Shown here: positions 35,574 through 45,552 of the stretch, one piece after another
How the letters are laid out: each line of letters begins with the position of its first letter
Numbering within the stretch: position 1 is the first letter of the stretch
Assembly (NCBI GenBank): GCA_900696525.1
Contig: CAADGL010000007.1
Coordinates: 186,001-250,000 of the forward strand
Reading direction: 5' to 3'
DNA length: 64,000 bases
Source of the DNA: an uncultured Planctomycetota bacterium
GTDB lineage: Bacteria > Planctomycetota > Phycisphaerae > UBA1845 > Fen-1342
The notes under the pieces: model-generated
The model's database searches: none
What the model was told of the DNA's origin: nothing
Seen by the model: the letters and a program-made list of their open reading frames with translations, nothing else
Position numbers and translations under genes: made by a program

Positions 35574-35759
35574 CTGTTATCTCGGCAGCCGCGTCGCTCA
35601 GCCGGCCGGCGCCCCGGGCGCACCAGCGTCTGCGCGAGCGCCGACGCGGGCATCAATGGTCGATAACTCGTGGGGTGATTCAGAGCCCGGCCGGGGAACC
35701 GGACTCCGGCCTTGCCGGCGGACAGCGCCGCGGCATCCACTTAGAGCCGCGCCCGCGCT

Positions 35760-37829
35760 TCAGGCGTAGCTGTGCAGCCCGACGATGTAGAAGTTCACGA
35801 AGCACCAGTTGAACGCCATCATCAGGCAGCCGGCAACGCTCATCCACGCCGTCCAGAGCCCGCGCTCCTTCACCACGAATCGCACGTGAATCAGGATGAC
35901 GTAGATGATCCAGGTATTCATGGCGAAGACTTCCTTCGGGTCCCAGCCCCAGGGCCGGCCCCAGGAGTAGTCCGCCCATACGGCGCCGAGGATCGTGCCG
36001 ACGAACAGCAACACGAACACCATGCCCAGGATGAGCTGCTGGCACTTGTCCAGCCCCGCCAGCCAGCCGCGCCCGCCGTCGCTGTACATCTCCGGCGCCC
36101 AGGCCGTCAGCGCGGCGCCTCCCGCCCGTCGCGTCACGAGCGAGATCAGCGCCACGAGCCCGACCAGCACGCTCGTGCCCATGATGGTCCACCCCATCCC
36201 CCGCACGAAGCCATAACTGCCCACCCACATCGTGATCGCCGCGATCAGCAGCAGCGCGAGCGCGGCAAGCGTCGTGCCGAAACGCCGCAGGCTGATCATG
36301 ACGGTCATCACTACCGCCAGCACAACCGAGGCCAGCCCGAACCAGTACGAGGCGCCGGCCAGCTTCACGATGCCGCTGGCCGACACCAGCCCCGTCGGCT
36401 GCCGGAACGCCCACAGGCTCAGCACCAGCAGCGACGTCCCGACCACCCCGCCGATCAGCGCCGTCTCCAGCGTCGGGGCCGGATGCCGGCTGACGTAGTA
36501 GCTGATCAGGTACACGCACGAGACGATCGCCGCGACAAAGATCATCCCGTACGAGAAGATGATGCACACAGTGTGAATCCGCAGCATCAGGTCGTCCAGG
36601 ATGCCCATCATCGGCGTGACCGCCCCTGGCAGCACCTGGTCGCCCAAAAGCATCCCGAAGAAGCCGCACGCGCACCCCGCCAACGCGAAGACCCGCCGCC
36701 GCAGCAGCACCTCCAGCAGCAGAGCCAGCGCCACGGCCCCGAACGCCGCCGCCGTGATCGCCTCGAACATGTTCGCCACCGGGATGCGCCCGAGAATCTG
36801 CCAGCGCAGTCCCACGCCGTACCCGTGCAGCCCCAACGCCGCCGCCGTGATCAGCACGGCGATCAGCCAGGGCGTCTTCCAGCGCGTCACGAGCGCGCAC
36901 ACGCTCACCAGCAGCCCCAGCATGTAGAGCAGGTAGCCCCAGGTGAACTTCCCCATCCCGTAGTAGCGGGCTTCCAGGATGCGCCGCTGGAGCGACGGGT
37001 ACACACCCTCGGCGGCAAGCTGCGGCAGGCGCTCCGCCAGCCGATCGAGGCTGCTCTGCACGCGGCCGGCGTCACGCGCCAGCCACGCGCTTTGCAGCTC
37101 GAACCACGGGCCCAGGATCATCGCGGCCTGGCTTTCACTGATATCCACCAGGCTCGTCGGCAGACCGAGCTGCCGCAGCGTCGACTCGCGCTCCGTCCCC
37201 GCCTCGCGCCACACCTCCGCCGGCGCGGCCGCCAGCAGCTCTTTCGGCGAATACCACATCTCCATGCCCGTGGCGTCGCCCGGACGCGGCACGAAACGCA
37301 GCATCTGGTCGGCAAAACTGGCCACGGCCTCGGCGTGACGGAAGCGGCCGATCGCCTTGCCCATTTCGAAGCGCGGCTCGAGCTCGCGGACTCGCTCGCG
37401 CACCACGGGGTCCGATAGCTCGCGCAGCGTCATGTAGCCCGTGCTCCGAATCCGCTGCCGCGCCGCCTCCGGCATGTGCGCCGTCAGGTGCACGCGCAGC
37501 CCCGATTCCTTGATGTAGATCACCGGCGAATCCGCGTACGCCTGGCGGTTGAACACCCACTCCAGCAGCGACGCCGTGGGCGACAGGCCCGGGAACGACT
37601 CCTTGCCCGTCATCGCCGACAGCGACTCGCGCGCGAACGCGTCCAGCGTCTTGTGCCGCCGGTCGTCCAGCACGGCGATCATCTTGCCTCGCGTCCAGTC
37701 AACGGCCCGATCAAGCCGCACCAGATCATCCGCAACGTCGACGCGCAGATTGCCCGCCAACGCCCGCCCGGGCCAGAACCCCTGCGCCGCCGCGATTACC
37801 AACACCAGTCCCGCGAGTTGCTTGGCCAT
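35760..37829 (-). CDS. ccsA: System II cytochrome c maturation protein CcsA/ResC
   Basis: 689 residues. N-terminal signal and an exported domain of about 280 residues, as in CcsBA-type proteins of Bacteroidetes and planctomycetes, then about eight membrane helices. The haem-handling WWD motif is present in GAVWADYSWGRPWGWDPKEV, with flanking His in NTWIIYVILIHVRFVVK. It moves or ligates haem to apocytochrome c outside the membrane with CcsB/ResB, encoded just upstream. Confidence 0.88.
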   Translation of the reverse strand: MAKQLAGLVLVIAAAQGFWPGRALAGNLRVDVADDLVRLDRAVDWTRGKMIAVLDDRRHKTLDAFARESLSAMTGKESFPGLSPTASLLEWVFNRQAYADSPVIYIKESGLRVHLTAHMPEAARQRIRSTGYMTLRELSDPVVRERVRELEPRFEMGKAIGRFRHAEAVASFADQMLRFVPRPGDATGMEMWYSPKELLAAAPAEVWREAGTERESTLRQLGLPTSLVDISESQAAMILGPWFELQSAWLARDAGRVQSSLDRLAERLPQLAAEGVYPSLQRRILEARYYGMGKFTWGYLLYMLGLLVSVCALVTRWKTPWLIAVLITAAALGLHGYGVGLRWQILGRIPVANMFEAITAAAFGAVALALLLEVLLRRRVFALAGCACGFFGMLLGDQVLPGAVTPMMGILDDLMLRIHTVCIIFSYGMIFVAAIVSCVYLISYYVSRHPAPTLETALIGGVVGTSLLVLSLWAFRQPTGLVSASGIVKLAGASYWFGLASVVLAVVMTVMISLRRFGTTLAALALLLIAAITMWVGSYGFVRGMGWTIMGTSVLVGLVALISLVTRRAGGAALTAWAPEMYSDGGRGWLAGLDKCQQLILGMVFVLLFVGTILGAVWADYSWGRPWGWDPKEVFAMNTWIIYVILIHVRFVVKERGLWTAWMSVAGCLMMAFNWCFVNFYIVGLHSYA

Positions 37830-37849
37830 GGTTCCGTTCCGTCTTCCGT

Positions 37850-40198
37850 TCAGCTCCGCGCCTCAACCACTTCAAGCATGCCCTTCGGCGCCGCGGCCTC
37901 GCGCGCGGGCGCCGGCTCCTTGCGAGCCTGCCGCCGGCGCTTGATCCAGGGCTTGACGTAGAACGCGTACAGGCTGCCGAACGTCACCAGCACCGAGCCG
38001 ATCGTCATCGGCCAGATGCCCCGCCGGTTCCCCACCCCCAGAATCGTGTATTGCCAGTGGTTCGAGTCCGCCCCGCTCTGGAACAGCGTCCAGCGCCCCA
38101 CGTTGTGCGTCTGGTTCGTCCACACCGCCCCGGGCCGAAGCTCGCCGCTTCCCGGCTCCAGCACAAAAAAGTCGCTCCGCCACGACGTCACACTGTTCCG
38201 CCCCGGGAAGAACTCGACGGACAGCTTCCCCGGTAGGATCTGCGCGTCCAGCTTGTGCGGCTGCCGCGAGTACACGAACTCCCACTGCTCGTCCGTCCCC
38301 GGCAGCTGCACGATCGTCCGCCGCAGCGGAAAATAGGGCGGCCAGTCGATGTGCGGGTAGTTGCTGAACATCACCCAGCGGCTCTCGGACCACCCCTGCT
38401 GGGCGCCCTTGCCCGTCAATCTCAGCCGGATGGCGGAGGCCTGCCGCCCCAGGCTGGGCCGGCGCATCGCCACGGGCTCGATCAGCGGCTCCAGCACCAC
38501 TTCGGCGCGCTCGAGCTGGTCGTGCAGCACAAAGCTCGCCCCGCCCGGAAGCGGCACACGCTCCCCCGGCGCCAGCGGGTTGCGCTGCACGCGCCCGTCG
38601 GGCATGAACACGCCGAGCTCCGGCGGCTGGCCCGGGCCCGCAACGACCATGAGCCAGCCTTCGTCGGATGTTCGATAACGCAGCACGAGATTCGCGTCGT
38701 ACGGGCCGTTGCTGTGACGCTTGCCCGTGTCGTCCACGTCCTGCGAATACGTTGGAAAGCGCTGGATGACCGTGCGGCGATACTGCTTGTCGGCGCTTTC
38801 GACGCGGACGGTTGCCACGGGTGAGAACGCGCCGGCGAGCTCCGGCGACGCCATCTCCCAGATCGGAAGAAAGCTCTCGACCGTCAGCCTGTACGACGTC
38901 CCCTCCAGCTCGATCGTCTGGCCTTCCGTCACGGCCAGCGTCCTGCGGATCGGCGGGTCGCGCAGCTCGATCTCCAGCTCGTGCGTGCCGGCCAGCGACG
39001 CCAGCAGCGCCTCCCGCTCCGCTGGCGTCTCGGCCCAGCGGAACTCGATCGGCGCCTGCCGGCTCAGCGAACGCGCCGGATCAAGCGCCAGCAGCGGCTC
39101 CGTGATCGTCCGCCGCGCCGACTGCACCGTGTAGTTGATCGCCGGCATCGGCTTGCCGCCGGCCTTGCTCGGCACGGCGCGGAGTGCGAACTCACCGACG
39201 TAGGGCACGTATCCCGTAACCTGCACGTCGAAAGGCAGCGACGGCGCATCGATGCGGATCGGCAGCCGCCAGTGCTCCAGCACCGGCACCGACCACGTTC
39301 GCTTGCTGGGCGATACCGCGCCCGTGCCGCGCTCCTTCAGCACCGATCCCTCATCCAGGTAACGCTCCCGGTGCAGCGGCAGCGCCGCCAGGGCATGCGC
39401 CACGCGCTGCTCGTCGCCTGCCTTGCTGATGAACAACGCCGCCAGCTCGTGGTCGCAGAACGTCTCCTCCGGCGGAAAAACCACGAGCCGCAGGGCCAGG
39501 CGCTCACTGATGGCCTGGACACTGCGCTCGGGCGTGAGGAAGACCGTCTGCGCCGCCTCTTCACCGACGCGGGCGCGGACTTCGACCTCCTGCACCGGAC
39601 CGTGCCGGTCGCCATGAACCCGCATCACCCGGAACGCGACCGGCCCGCCGAACGCCGGCATGTTCTGGCCCCAGACGCCGCCCTCCTCGACGGCGATGGC
39701 GTCGATGGGCGCGCGATCGAAGCCCGACGTGTTGATCAGCTCGATCCGCGCGGTCCGCAGCAGCACGTCGCCCTCAACCTTCGCTCCGAAGTACCAGAGC
39801 GAGCCCGCCGCCAGCATCAGCAGCCCCGCGTGCGTGATGACCACGCCCGCGTTCAGCGCGTTGAACCGCCGCACCACCGCGAGCGGATTCAGAACGTCGA
39901 TCGCCCGCAGATGCAGAATGCGCGTCCAGGTCGCGACGCACAGCGTGATGCAGAACAGCAGGATCAGCCCCGCGAACACCCAGTGGTGAAATATCTGCAT
40001 CTCGGTGACTTCGATCGCACCGCGCACCTGCGGCAACGCCGAGAACACGCACGCGTACACCAGGATCAGCACCAGGATCACCAGCCCGAACGTGATGCTC
40101 GAAAACAGCCGCGTCACGGGGTGCATCCCCCCGCGACGGGCCGCGGCCGCGGCGGCGTAGGTCGGTCGTCCCAGTCCGGACACAGATCGCGTGCTCAT
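37850..40198 (-). CDS. resB: System II cytochrome c maturation protein CcsB/ResB
   Basis: 782 residues from ATG 40198. Several N-terminal helices (LFSSITFGLVILVLILVYA; VFAGLILLFCITLCVATW; VVITHAGLLMLAAGSLWYFG), a large periplasmic domain and a C-terminal helix (IWPMTIGSVLVTFGSLYAFY), followed by a basic cytoplasmic tail. ResB partners with CcsA in attaching haem to CXXCH motifs. Together the two genes form a system II pair, 20 bases apart. Confidence 0.85.
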   Translation of the reverse strand: MSTRSVSGLGRPTYAAAAAARRGGMHPVTRLFSSITFGLVILVLILVYACVFSALPQVRGAIEVTEMQIFHHWVFAGLILLFCITLCVATWTRILHLRAIDVLNPLAVVRRFNALNAGVVITHAGLLMLAAGSLWYFGAKVEGDVLLRTARIELINTSGFDRAPIDAIAVEEGGVWGQNMPAFGGPVAFRVMRVHGDRHGPVQEVEVRARVGEEAAQTVFLTPERSVQAISERLALRLVVFPPEETFCDHELAALFISKAGDEQRVAHALAALPLHRERYLDEGSVLKERGTGAVSPSKRTWSVPVLEHWRLPIRIDAPSLPFDVQVTGYVPYVGEFALRAVPSKAGGKPMPAINYTVQSARRTITEPLLALDPARSLSRQAPIEFRWAETPAEREALLASLAGTHELEIELRDPPIRRTLAVTEGQTIELEGTSYRLTVESFLPIWEMASPELAGAFSPVATVRVESADKQYRRTVIQRFPTYSQDVDDTGKRHSNGPYDANLVLRYRTSDEGWLMVVAGPGQPPELGVFMPDGRVQRNPLAPGERVPLPGGASFVLHDQLERAEVVLEPLIEPVAMRRPSLGRQASAIRLRLTGKGAQQGWSESRWVMFSNYPHIDWPPYFPLRRTIVQLPGTDEQWEFVYSRQPHKLDAQILPGKLSVEFFPGRNSVTSWRSDFFVLEPGSGELRPGAVWTNQTHNVGRWTLFQSGADSNHWQYTILGVGNRRGIWPMTIGSVLVTFGSLYAFYVKPWIKRRRQARKEPAPAREAAAPKGMLEVVEARS

Positions 40199-40271
40199 CA
40201 GCCAGGCGCCTTCCAGTCTGCTTGAATCGTGATCGGGGCTTCCCCGCGGACCCGAATTCGATAGCGCCCGG

Positions 40272-40277
40272 ATTGTA
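40272..40277 (-). promoter_or_regulatory. -10 box TACAAT before resB-ccsA
   Basis: Minus-strand TACAAT about 73 bases upstream of the resB ATG; no clear -35. Confidence 0.35.
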
Positions 40278-40326
40278 GCTGCGCCCCCCAATTCCGGCGA
40301 CGTGTCACACCGCCAATCCGCGCAGG

Positions 40327-42087
40327 TCAGGGCCGCCGCACGCCGTCGCGCCGGTACACGAAAACCGCCTTGTTCGCCCACGTGATCGGGCTCAGCCGCT
40401 CCGACGCTTCCGGAAATCGCCGCCGCAGCCGATAGTGCGCGCGCCACCACGCGCCCGGCGGGGCGTCATCGTCGGCGGTGAACACCAGCCAGTCGGGCAG
40501 GGCGGCGCTCGCCTCCGCCGGCGGCGACTCGGGCAGGAGGAAAACGTCGAGGCGCGTAAAGTCCATCGGCGGAACGGAGAAAGGCGCCGGCTCCTGCAAC
40601 AGGCCGACCCTCTCGCCCGGCTCGATCTGCGCCGCCAGGTAGCGGCCCGCGGCGTAGCGCGTTTCAGTCTCGAGCCGAACGTCGTTGCGGAATGACCGCA
40701 GGTAGGCGTAGGTCGGCATCGTCGCGAAGATAATCAGCGCCAGCAGCGCCGCCGCCTTCCGGTGCTCGCGCCCCACGCGCGCCAGCACGATTCCCGCGGC
40801 GACGGCCAGCAGCGCGGTCGGCAGCAGCAGGAACCGCGCGAACTCGGCGGGCTTGCCGGCGCCGATCGCGATCGCCAGCAGCGTCATGCCCAGCCCCGCC
40901 GCGCCGCCCGCCAGCGACCGATCGAGGCGCTCGCGCAGCAGCAACCCCCAGGCGATCACGCCGGTGATCACCAGCGCGGCGCCGCCGCTCTCGAACATGA
41001 GCTCGCCGACGCGCCAGGCGCCCAGGTGAAACTGCCCGATTCGGTACATGGCCGTGCTGTTGGAAATGTTGCTCGCAAACGCCTCGCGATTGAAGACGTA
41101 GTTGTACGGCACATACGGGTTCGTCGCGAGATACACCATCACCGCGGCGGCGCCCGCGAGCCCCAGGTCGAAAGCACGCCGCCGCAGCGCGGCACGCCCC
41201 CGCCACAACAGCGCCGGCCACAGCAGCACGCCGACCGCGCCCGTCAGCACGAACCCCAGCGCCAGCCCCACGAGCAGCCCCATGCGGACGGCATCCCACG
41301 GCCGGCCGCGCCGCTGATAGTCGAGCGCCGCCAGCGTCGCCCAGACCAGCAGGCACGCGCTCGGCAGGTGCGGCTTGGCTTCCAGCGCCCCGCACAGGAA
41401 CACCGGCGCCACCGCCACGCACAACAGCGCCGCCCAGCCCGCCGCCATCCCCCCGCCGCGCCGCGCCAGCTTCGCTACGCCCACCAGCAGCAGCGGTGCG
41501 AACGCCAGCACCGCGAGGCGCGCCGTCACATAGAACGCGCCGAACAGCTCCGGCTGCGCCAGGTAGACCCCCGCGTCGCTCGTCAGCCGCACCAGTCCCA
41601 GCGCCGAGGCTGCGGCGAGCCCCGCCCCCACCATGTAAATGTACGCCCCGCCGTACTGGTACAGCCGCGGATCGAGGTCGCCGGCCCCGGGCCGCATGCG
41701 TTGCAGCGCGCGGAAGGTGATCATCTCGTCGGGCTGGCGCGAGTACAGCCGGTAGCGTTGCAGGATTTCACCGCGGGCCGCCTCGTCGGACGTGAGGTCG
41801 ATGAGCCGGTCGCGGCGCTCCAGCGGATTCAGATCGGTGTCGGCCCCGGAGAGGCGCTCGCTGAGCTGTTGCGCCTGGACGCGGGCCGGATAGCGCTCAG
41901 GCGGCCAGGGCGGATCCCCGCCGAACAGCAGCGGGTCCAGCCGCGAGCTCGGCAGCCCCCAGCCGATCAGCGAAGACGCCGCCACCGCCCACAGCACCGC
42001 GACGTGCCAGTATCGCAGGCGCAGCAGGGCAGAGCGCCGGCGATGAGCGGCGCGGGCGACCGACGAGACTCGCCCAGACCAACTCAC
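40327..42087 (-). CDS. GT39/ArnT-like multi-spanning membrane protein
   Basis: 586 residues with about ten membrane helices. The layout (first helix, an acidic loop with QYGGAYIYMVGAGL, then repeated hydrophobic segments and a periplasmic C-terminal domain) resembles the glycosyltransferase 39/dolichyl-P-mannose mannosyltransferase group. No clean catalytic motif can be proved by eye. It starts with GTG overlapping the ubiA stop (GTGA). Confidence 0.68.
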   Translation of the reverse strand: MSWSGRVSSVARAAHRRRSALLRLRYWHVAVLWAVAASSLIGWGLPSSRLDPLLFGGDPPWPPERYPARVQAQQLSERLSGADTDLNPLERRDRLIDLTSDEAARGEILQRYRLYSRQPDEMITFRALQRMRPGAGDLDPRLYQYGGAYIYMVGAGLAAASALGLVRLTSDAGVYLAQPELFGAFYVTARLAVLAFAPLLLVGVAKLARRGGGMAAGWAALLCVAVAPVFLCGALEAKPHLPSACLLVWATLAALDYQRRGRPWDAVRMGLLVGLALGFVLTGAVGVLLWPALLWRGRAALRRRAFDLGLAGAAAVMVYLATNPYVPYNYVFNREAFASNISNSTAMYRIGQFHLGAWRVGELMFESGGAALVITGVIAWGLLLRERLDRSLAGGAAGLGMTLLAIAIGAGKPAEFARFLLLPTALLAVAAGIVLARVGREHRKAAALLALIIFATMPTYAYLRSFRNDVRLETETRYAAGRYLAAQIEPGERVGLLQEPAPFSVPPMDFTRLDVFLLPESPPAEASAALPDWLVFTADDDAPPGAWWRAHYRLRRRFPEASERLSPITWANKAVFVYRRDGVRRP

Positions 42088-42965
42088 GGCAGGCAGATGT
42101 CCAGGATGCCGAGCGTGCCGAGCAGCACGCCGACGACGCCGTTGACCGTGAAGAACGCGAGGTTGACGCGGCTGAGGTCGCGCGGGCTCACGAGCGCGTT
42201 CTCAACGAGCAGCAGCAGCGCGACGCAACCGGCCCCGGCGAAGTACAAGCCGCCCAGCCCGGCGCTGCGGCCCGCCGCCAGCAGCCCCGCCACCGTCAGC
42301 ACGTGACAGCCGCGCGCCAGCCACAGCGCCGCCGGCACACCCAGCTTCGCCGGCACGCTGAAGAGCCCCTGCCGCCGGTCGAATTCAACGTCCTGGCAGG
42401 CGTAGATCAGGTCGAACCCCGCGATCCAGAACGTGACCGCGGCGCTGAGCCACAGCGCCGTCCAGCCGAGCGTGTCCGGACTGATCGCGATCCAGGCCGC
42501 CAGCGGCGAAAGACCGATCGCCACCCCCAGCACAAAATGCGCCGCGCGCGTGAAGCGCTTCGTGTACGAGTAGCCGCACAGCAGCGCCAGCACGAACGGC
42601 GACAGCCAAAGCGGCCACGGATTCGCGTACGCGACCGCGAACAACGCGCAGCACGCGAAGAACAGCACACTCGATCCTGCGAAGAAGCCCCAGGCGGCGG
42701 TGCGCGTGATCTGCCCCGCCGGCAACGGCCGCCGCGCCGTCCGCGGGTTCCGCGCGTCGAGCTCGGCATCCACCAGGCGGTTAAACGTCATCGCCGCGCT
42801 GCGCGCCCCAACCATGCACGCCACCACCAGCGCGAGCTGACCCGCGGCCGGCACCCCCCCCGCCGCGATGAACGCCGCCAGCAGCGCGTACGGCAGCGCG
42901 AAGAGCGAGTGACTGAACTTGATCATCTCGCCCCACGTCCGCGCACTGGCCATCAACGTCGTCAC
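42084..42965 (-). CDS. ubiA: UbiA-family prenyltransferase (menaquinone/MqnP type)
   Basis: 293 residues, intramembrane aromatic prenyltransferase. First Asp motif NRLVDAELDARNPRTARRPLP, second motif DLIYACQDVEFDRRQGLFSVP. The N-terminal KFSHSLFALPYAL is typical of MqnP/4-hydroxybenzoate polyprenyltransferase. With ubiX next door it points to prenylation of a quinone precursor, possibly futalosine-pathway menaquinone; the other genes are not in view. GTG start overlaps the ubiX stop (GTGA). Confidence 0.88.
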   Translation of the reverse strand: MTTLMASARTWGEMIKFSHSLFALPYALLAAFIAAGGVPAAGQLALVVACMVGARSAAMTFNRLVDAELDARNPRTARRPLPAGQITRTAAWGFFAGSSVLFFACCALFAVAYANPWPLWLSPFVLALLCGYSYTKRFTRAAHFVLGVAIGLSPLAAWIAISPDTLGWTALWLSAAVTFWIAGFDLIYACQDVEFDRRQGLFSVPAKLGVPAALWLARGCHVLTVAGLLAAGRSAGLGGLYFAGAGCVALLLLVENALVSPRDLSRVNLAFFTVNGVVGVLLGTLGILDICLP

Positions 42966-43576
42966 GCGTCCTGTGTCTCCTGGCCGCGGCGGCGGCTCGC
43001 GTCCGGGTTCCAGCGCGTCCGCAGGTCGTGCTCGATCCCCAGCAGATCGAGAATCCGTCCGACCACGAAGTCCACCAGGTGCTCGACCCGCTGCGGACGC
43101 ATGTAGAAGCCGGGGCATGGCGGGCAGATGATCGCCCCGGAGCGGCTCAGCCGCAACATGTTCTCGATCTCGACCGCGCTCAGCGGCATCTCGCGCGGCG
43201 CCACGATCAGACGCCGCGCCTCCTTGAGCGTCACCATCGCCGCGCGCGTCACGAGGTTGTCCCCCAGGCCGCCCGCTACCGCCGCGAGCGTATGGCTGCT
43301 GCACGGGCAGATGACCATGCCGTGCGTGAGGAACGAGCCGCTCGCGATGCGCGCTCCCACGTCGCGATGCGAATAAAGCGTCACGTTCTCGCACGGGCCG
43401 TCCACCCACGTCTCGCGCGTCACCGGCCCGATGTCCAGCTCGTCGGCGATCACCTCGCGGGCGCGCGGCGAGATCACCAGGTGCGTGTGCACGTCGCGCC
43501 GCGCCAGCTCCTGTGTCAGCCGCCGGCCGTAGATCGCCCCGCTCGCACCCGTCACCGCCACCACGATCTGCTTCAT
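42962..43576 (-). CDS. ubiX: Flavin prenyltransferase UbiX
   Basis: 204 residues. Motifs: VVAVTGASGAIYGRRLTQELA, SFLTHGMVICPCSSHTLAAVAGG, LIVAPREMPLSAVEIENMLRLSRSGAIICPPCPGFYMRPQ. It makes prenylated FMN for the UbiD decarboxylase; no ubiD is in the window. ATG overlaps the stop of the upstream membrane/TPR gene (ATGA). Confidence 0.93.
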   Translation of the reverse strand: MKQIVVAVTGASGAIYGRRLTQELARRDVHTHLVISPRAREVIADELDIGPVTRETWVDGPCENVTLYSHRDVGARIASGSFLTHGMVICPCSSHTLAAVAGGLGDNLVTRAAMVTLKEARRLIVAPREMPLSAVEIENMLRLSRSGAIICPPCPGFYMRPQRVEHLVDFVVGRILDLLGIEHDLRTRWNPDASRRRGQETQDA

Positions 43577-45552
43577 GGCCGCACCGCCGTCTCAAGCGCC
43601 ACCGGCGCCAGGTGCGCCAGCCGCTCGCGCGCCGCCCGGCCCCAGCGCGTGTCCGGAACACGCTGCACCAGCTCGCGCAGCCGCTCGATTCCTCGCTGCC
43701 GGGCCTCGCCGCCGTCCGGCGCGTCCTGAGCGCGCAGCTCAATCTCCGCCAACCGCGTCATCACCTGCGCCCAGCCGTCGGCCACCCGATCGTCCGCCGG
43801 CCGCAATCGCTGCGCCAGCGCGCTCAGCACTCCCTCGCGCTGCTTCGCGTCGCCGATCGTGTCCGCCCACATCGCCATCAGATTATCGTACAACAGCCCG
43901 CCCGGCGCTTTCTCCGCCAGGATCAGAAGCCGCTCGCCGAAGAGCCGCCGCCGCGGATCGAGCCCCGCCAGCGCCACCAGCGCCTCGTCACCGAAATGCG
44001 GGTCGCCGCGATTCAGAACGATCAGCTCGCGCAGCCACTCCGCCTCGCGCCGATACGACCTCGCATCGAAGTCGAACCCGGGGTCGAGCCGGTCGCGCGC
44101 GAAAACTCCGCCCGCCGGCTGCGTGGCGGACGGGGCCGCGGGCGCGTCGAGCACCGCGTCGAGCGTCTGGATCGCGCGGTCGATCTGCCCGCGGCGGAGC
44201 TGGAGCTGGGCAAGCCGCAGACCGGCGGCGACGCGCAGCGGCGAGGAAGGGTGCTCGCGGAAGAGCGCCGCCCAGACCGGCTCCGACTGCGCGTGCGGGA
44301 AGTCGAAGTACAGCTCGCGCGTGGGCGGCGCCTGGCTCAGGCGGCGCTCGTGCAGCCGCGTATCGAGGGCGCGCGCCTGGATAAACAGCACGTTGGGCAC
44401 GTAACGGCTGCGCGGATGATCGGCCAGGAAGAACTTGCACGCCTCGTAGGCCTCGGCCCGGTCCGCCAGCAGACTGTGCGCCACCTGGTCGCGAATCTGG
44501 CGCTTCAGCGCGTCGAGCCGGCCGCCCCAGATCTCCGGCAGCAACTCGTCGAACGTCGACCGCTGCGTGCCGTGCACGAGCGCCCGGATCTCCTCCCCCG
44601 CGTCACGCACCGGCTCGAACCGGCTTGAGCGCGGACCATACTCCGCCTCGATTACCCGATAGGCCAGCTCATCCGCGCCGACGAGCGTGTAGAACAGCAG
44701 CAGCGGCATCGCGAACATCACCGCCATCACCGGCGCCACCGCGCCCGGGCGATAGTCCACCGCGCGCGAGATCACCAGCACCAGCCCCATCAGCCCGCTC
44801 GTGGCCACGATCGCCAGCACCCACGGCGCCATCAGCAGCGACCGCTGCATCGGCGTCGACATCAGGCCGATCTGCTCCGGCGAGGCCCGCGTCGCCAGGA
44901 ACAGGTACACCAGCACCGGGATCAGCCCCACCAGCGCCGAGCCGAAGCGGAAGTTCATCCGGAACGGCGGCCTCGACGCCAGCACGCAGCTCAGCAGCAG
45001 CGTCAACGCCATCCACGGCAGATGCCCGAACACCAGCACCGCCGCCACGAACGGCAGGGCGCACACCGTCCGGTACAGGATCGAGATGACGATCGGCACG
45101 CCGACGATCGAGGCCACCAGCAGCCCGAGAACGACCGCGTGGATCGGCGTCGTCTGCACGTTGATCGGGTACAGCACGAAGTCGTTGAGGTTCTGCGTCT
45201 GCCCGCCCCAGACCGTTGCCGGGCCGACGTAGCTCTCCCACGAAAAGTCGATCGTCCGCGCCACGTGCAGCCAGTGCGTGAAGATGCACAGCCCGCAGAA
45301 CAGCCCAAAGTTCAGCACCAGCAGCAGCACCGCCCGCAGCCGGTACTTTGCCCCCGTCCGCGACCAGACGTCCACGTAGCCGCGCACCGCGACCCCTGCC
45401 GTGGCCGCGCGTTGCTCCGGCGGCCGCTGCGGCTCCGGCGACCTCGCTTTCGACGCCTCTGCGGCCGACGTTTCAGGCAGCATCACGCTCTCCGCCGGTC
45501 TGCTCTGCGCTTGCGCCCCGGCTGCGAAGGAAGGCGCCCGGCGCCGGATCAC
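43573..45552 (-). CDS. Membrane protein with C-terminal TPR-like domain, unknown
   Basis: 659 residues. After a Pro/Ala-rich cytoplasmic tail come six or so membrane helices (LLLVLNFGLFCGLCIFTHW; VVLGLLVASIVGVPIVISIL; LVGLIPVLVYLFLA; MAPWVLAIVATSGLMGLVLV; VMAVMFAMPLLLFYTLVG). The second half is soluble and repetitive in TPR style (FFLADHPRSRYVPNVLFIQA; AAGLRLAQLQLRRGQIDRAI). It starts with GTG in the JAMM stop (GTGA) and ends in ATGA with ubiX. Possibly a membrane organiser; function not known. Confidence 0.68.
   Translation of the reverse strand: MIRRRAPSFAAGAQAQSRPAESVMLPETSAAEASKARSPEPQRPPEQRAATAGVAVRGYVDVWSRTGAKYRLRAVLLLVLNFGLFCGLCIFTHWLHVARTIDFSWESYVGPATVWGGQTQNLNDFVLYPINVQTTPIHAVVLGLLVASIVGVPIVISILYRTVCALPFVAAVLVFGHLPWMALTLLLSCVLASRPPFRMNFRFGSALVGLIPVLVYLFLATRASPEQIGLMSTPMQRSLLMAPWVLAIVATSGLMGLVLVISRAVDYRPGAVAPVMAVMFAMPLLLFYTLVGADELAYRVIEAEYGPRSSRFEPVRDAGEEIRALVHGTQRSTFDELLPEIWGGRLDALKRQIRDQVAHSLLADRAEAYEACKFFLADHPRSRYVPNVLFIQARALDTRLHERRLSQAPPTRELYFDFPHAQSEPVWAALFREHPSSPLRVAAGLRLAQLQLRRGQIDRAIQTLDAVLDAPAAPSATQPAGGVFARDRLDPGFDFDARSYRREAEWLRELIVLNRGDPHFGDEALVALAGLDPRRRLFGERLLILAEKAPGGLLYDNLMAMWADTIGDAKQREGVLSALAQRLRPADDRVADGWAQVMTRLAEIELRAQDAPDGGEARQRGIERLRELVQRVPDTRWGRAARERLAHLAPVALETAVRP

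Noticed and set aside
35680-36900. Frame opposite ccsA
   Set aside because: Shadow of the clear WWD-motif cytochrome maturation gene.
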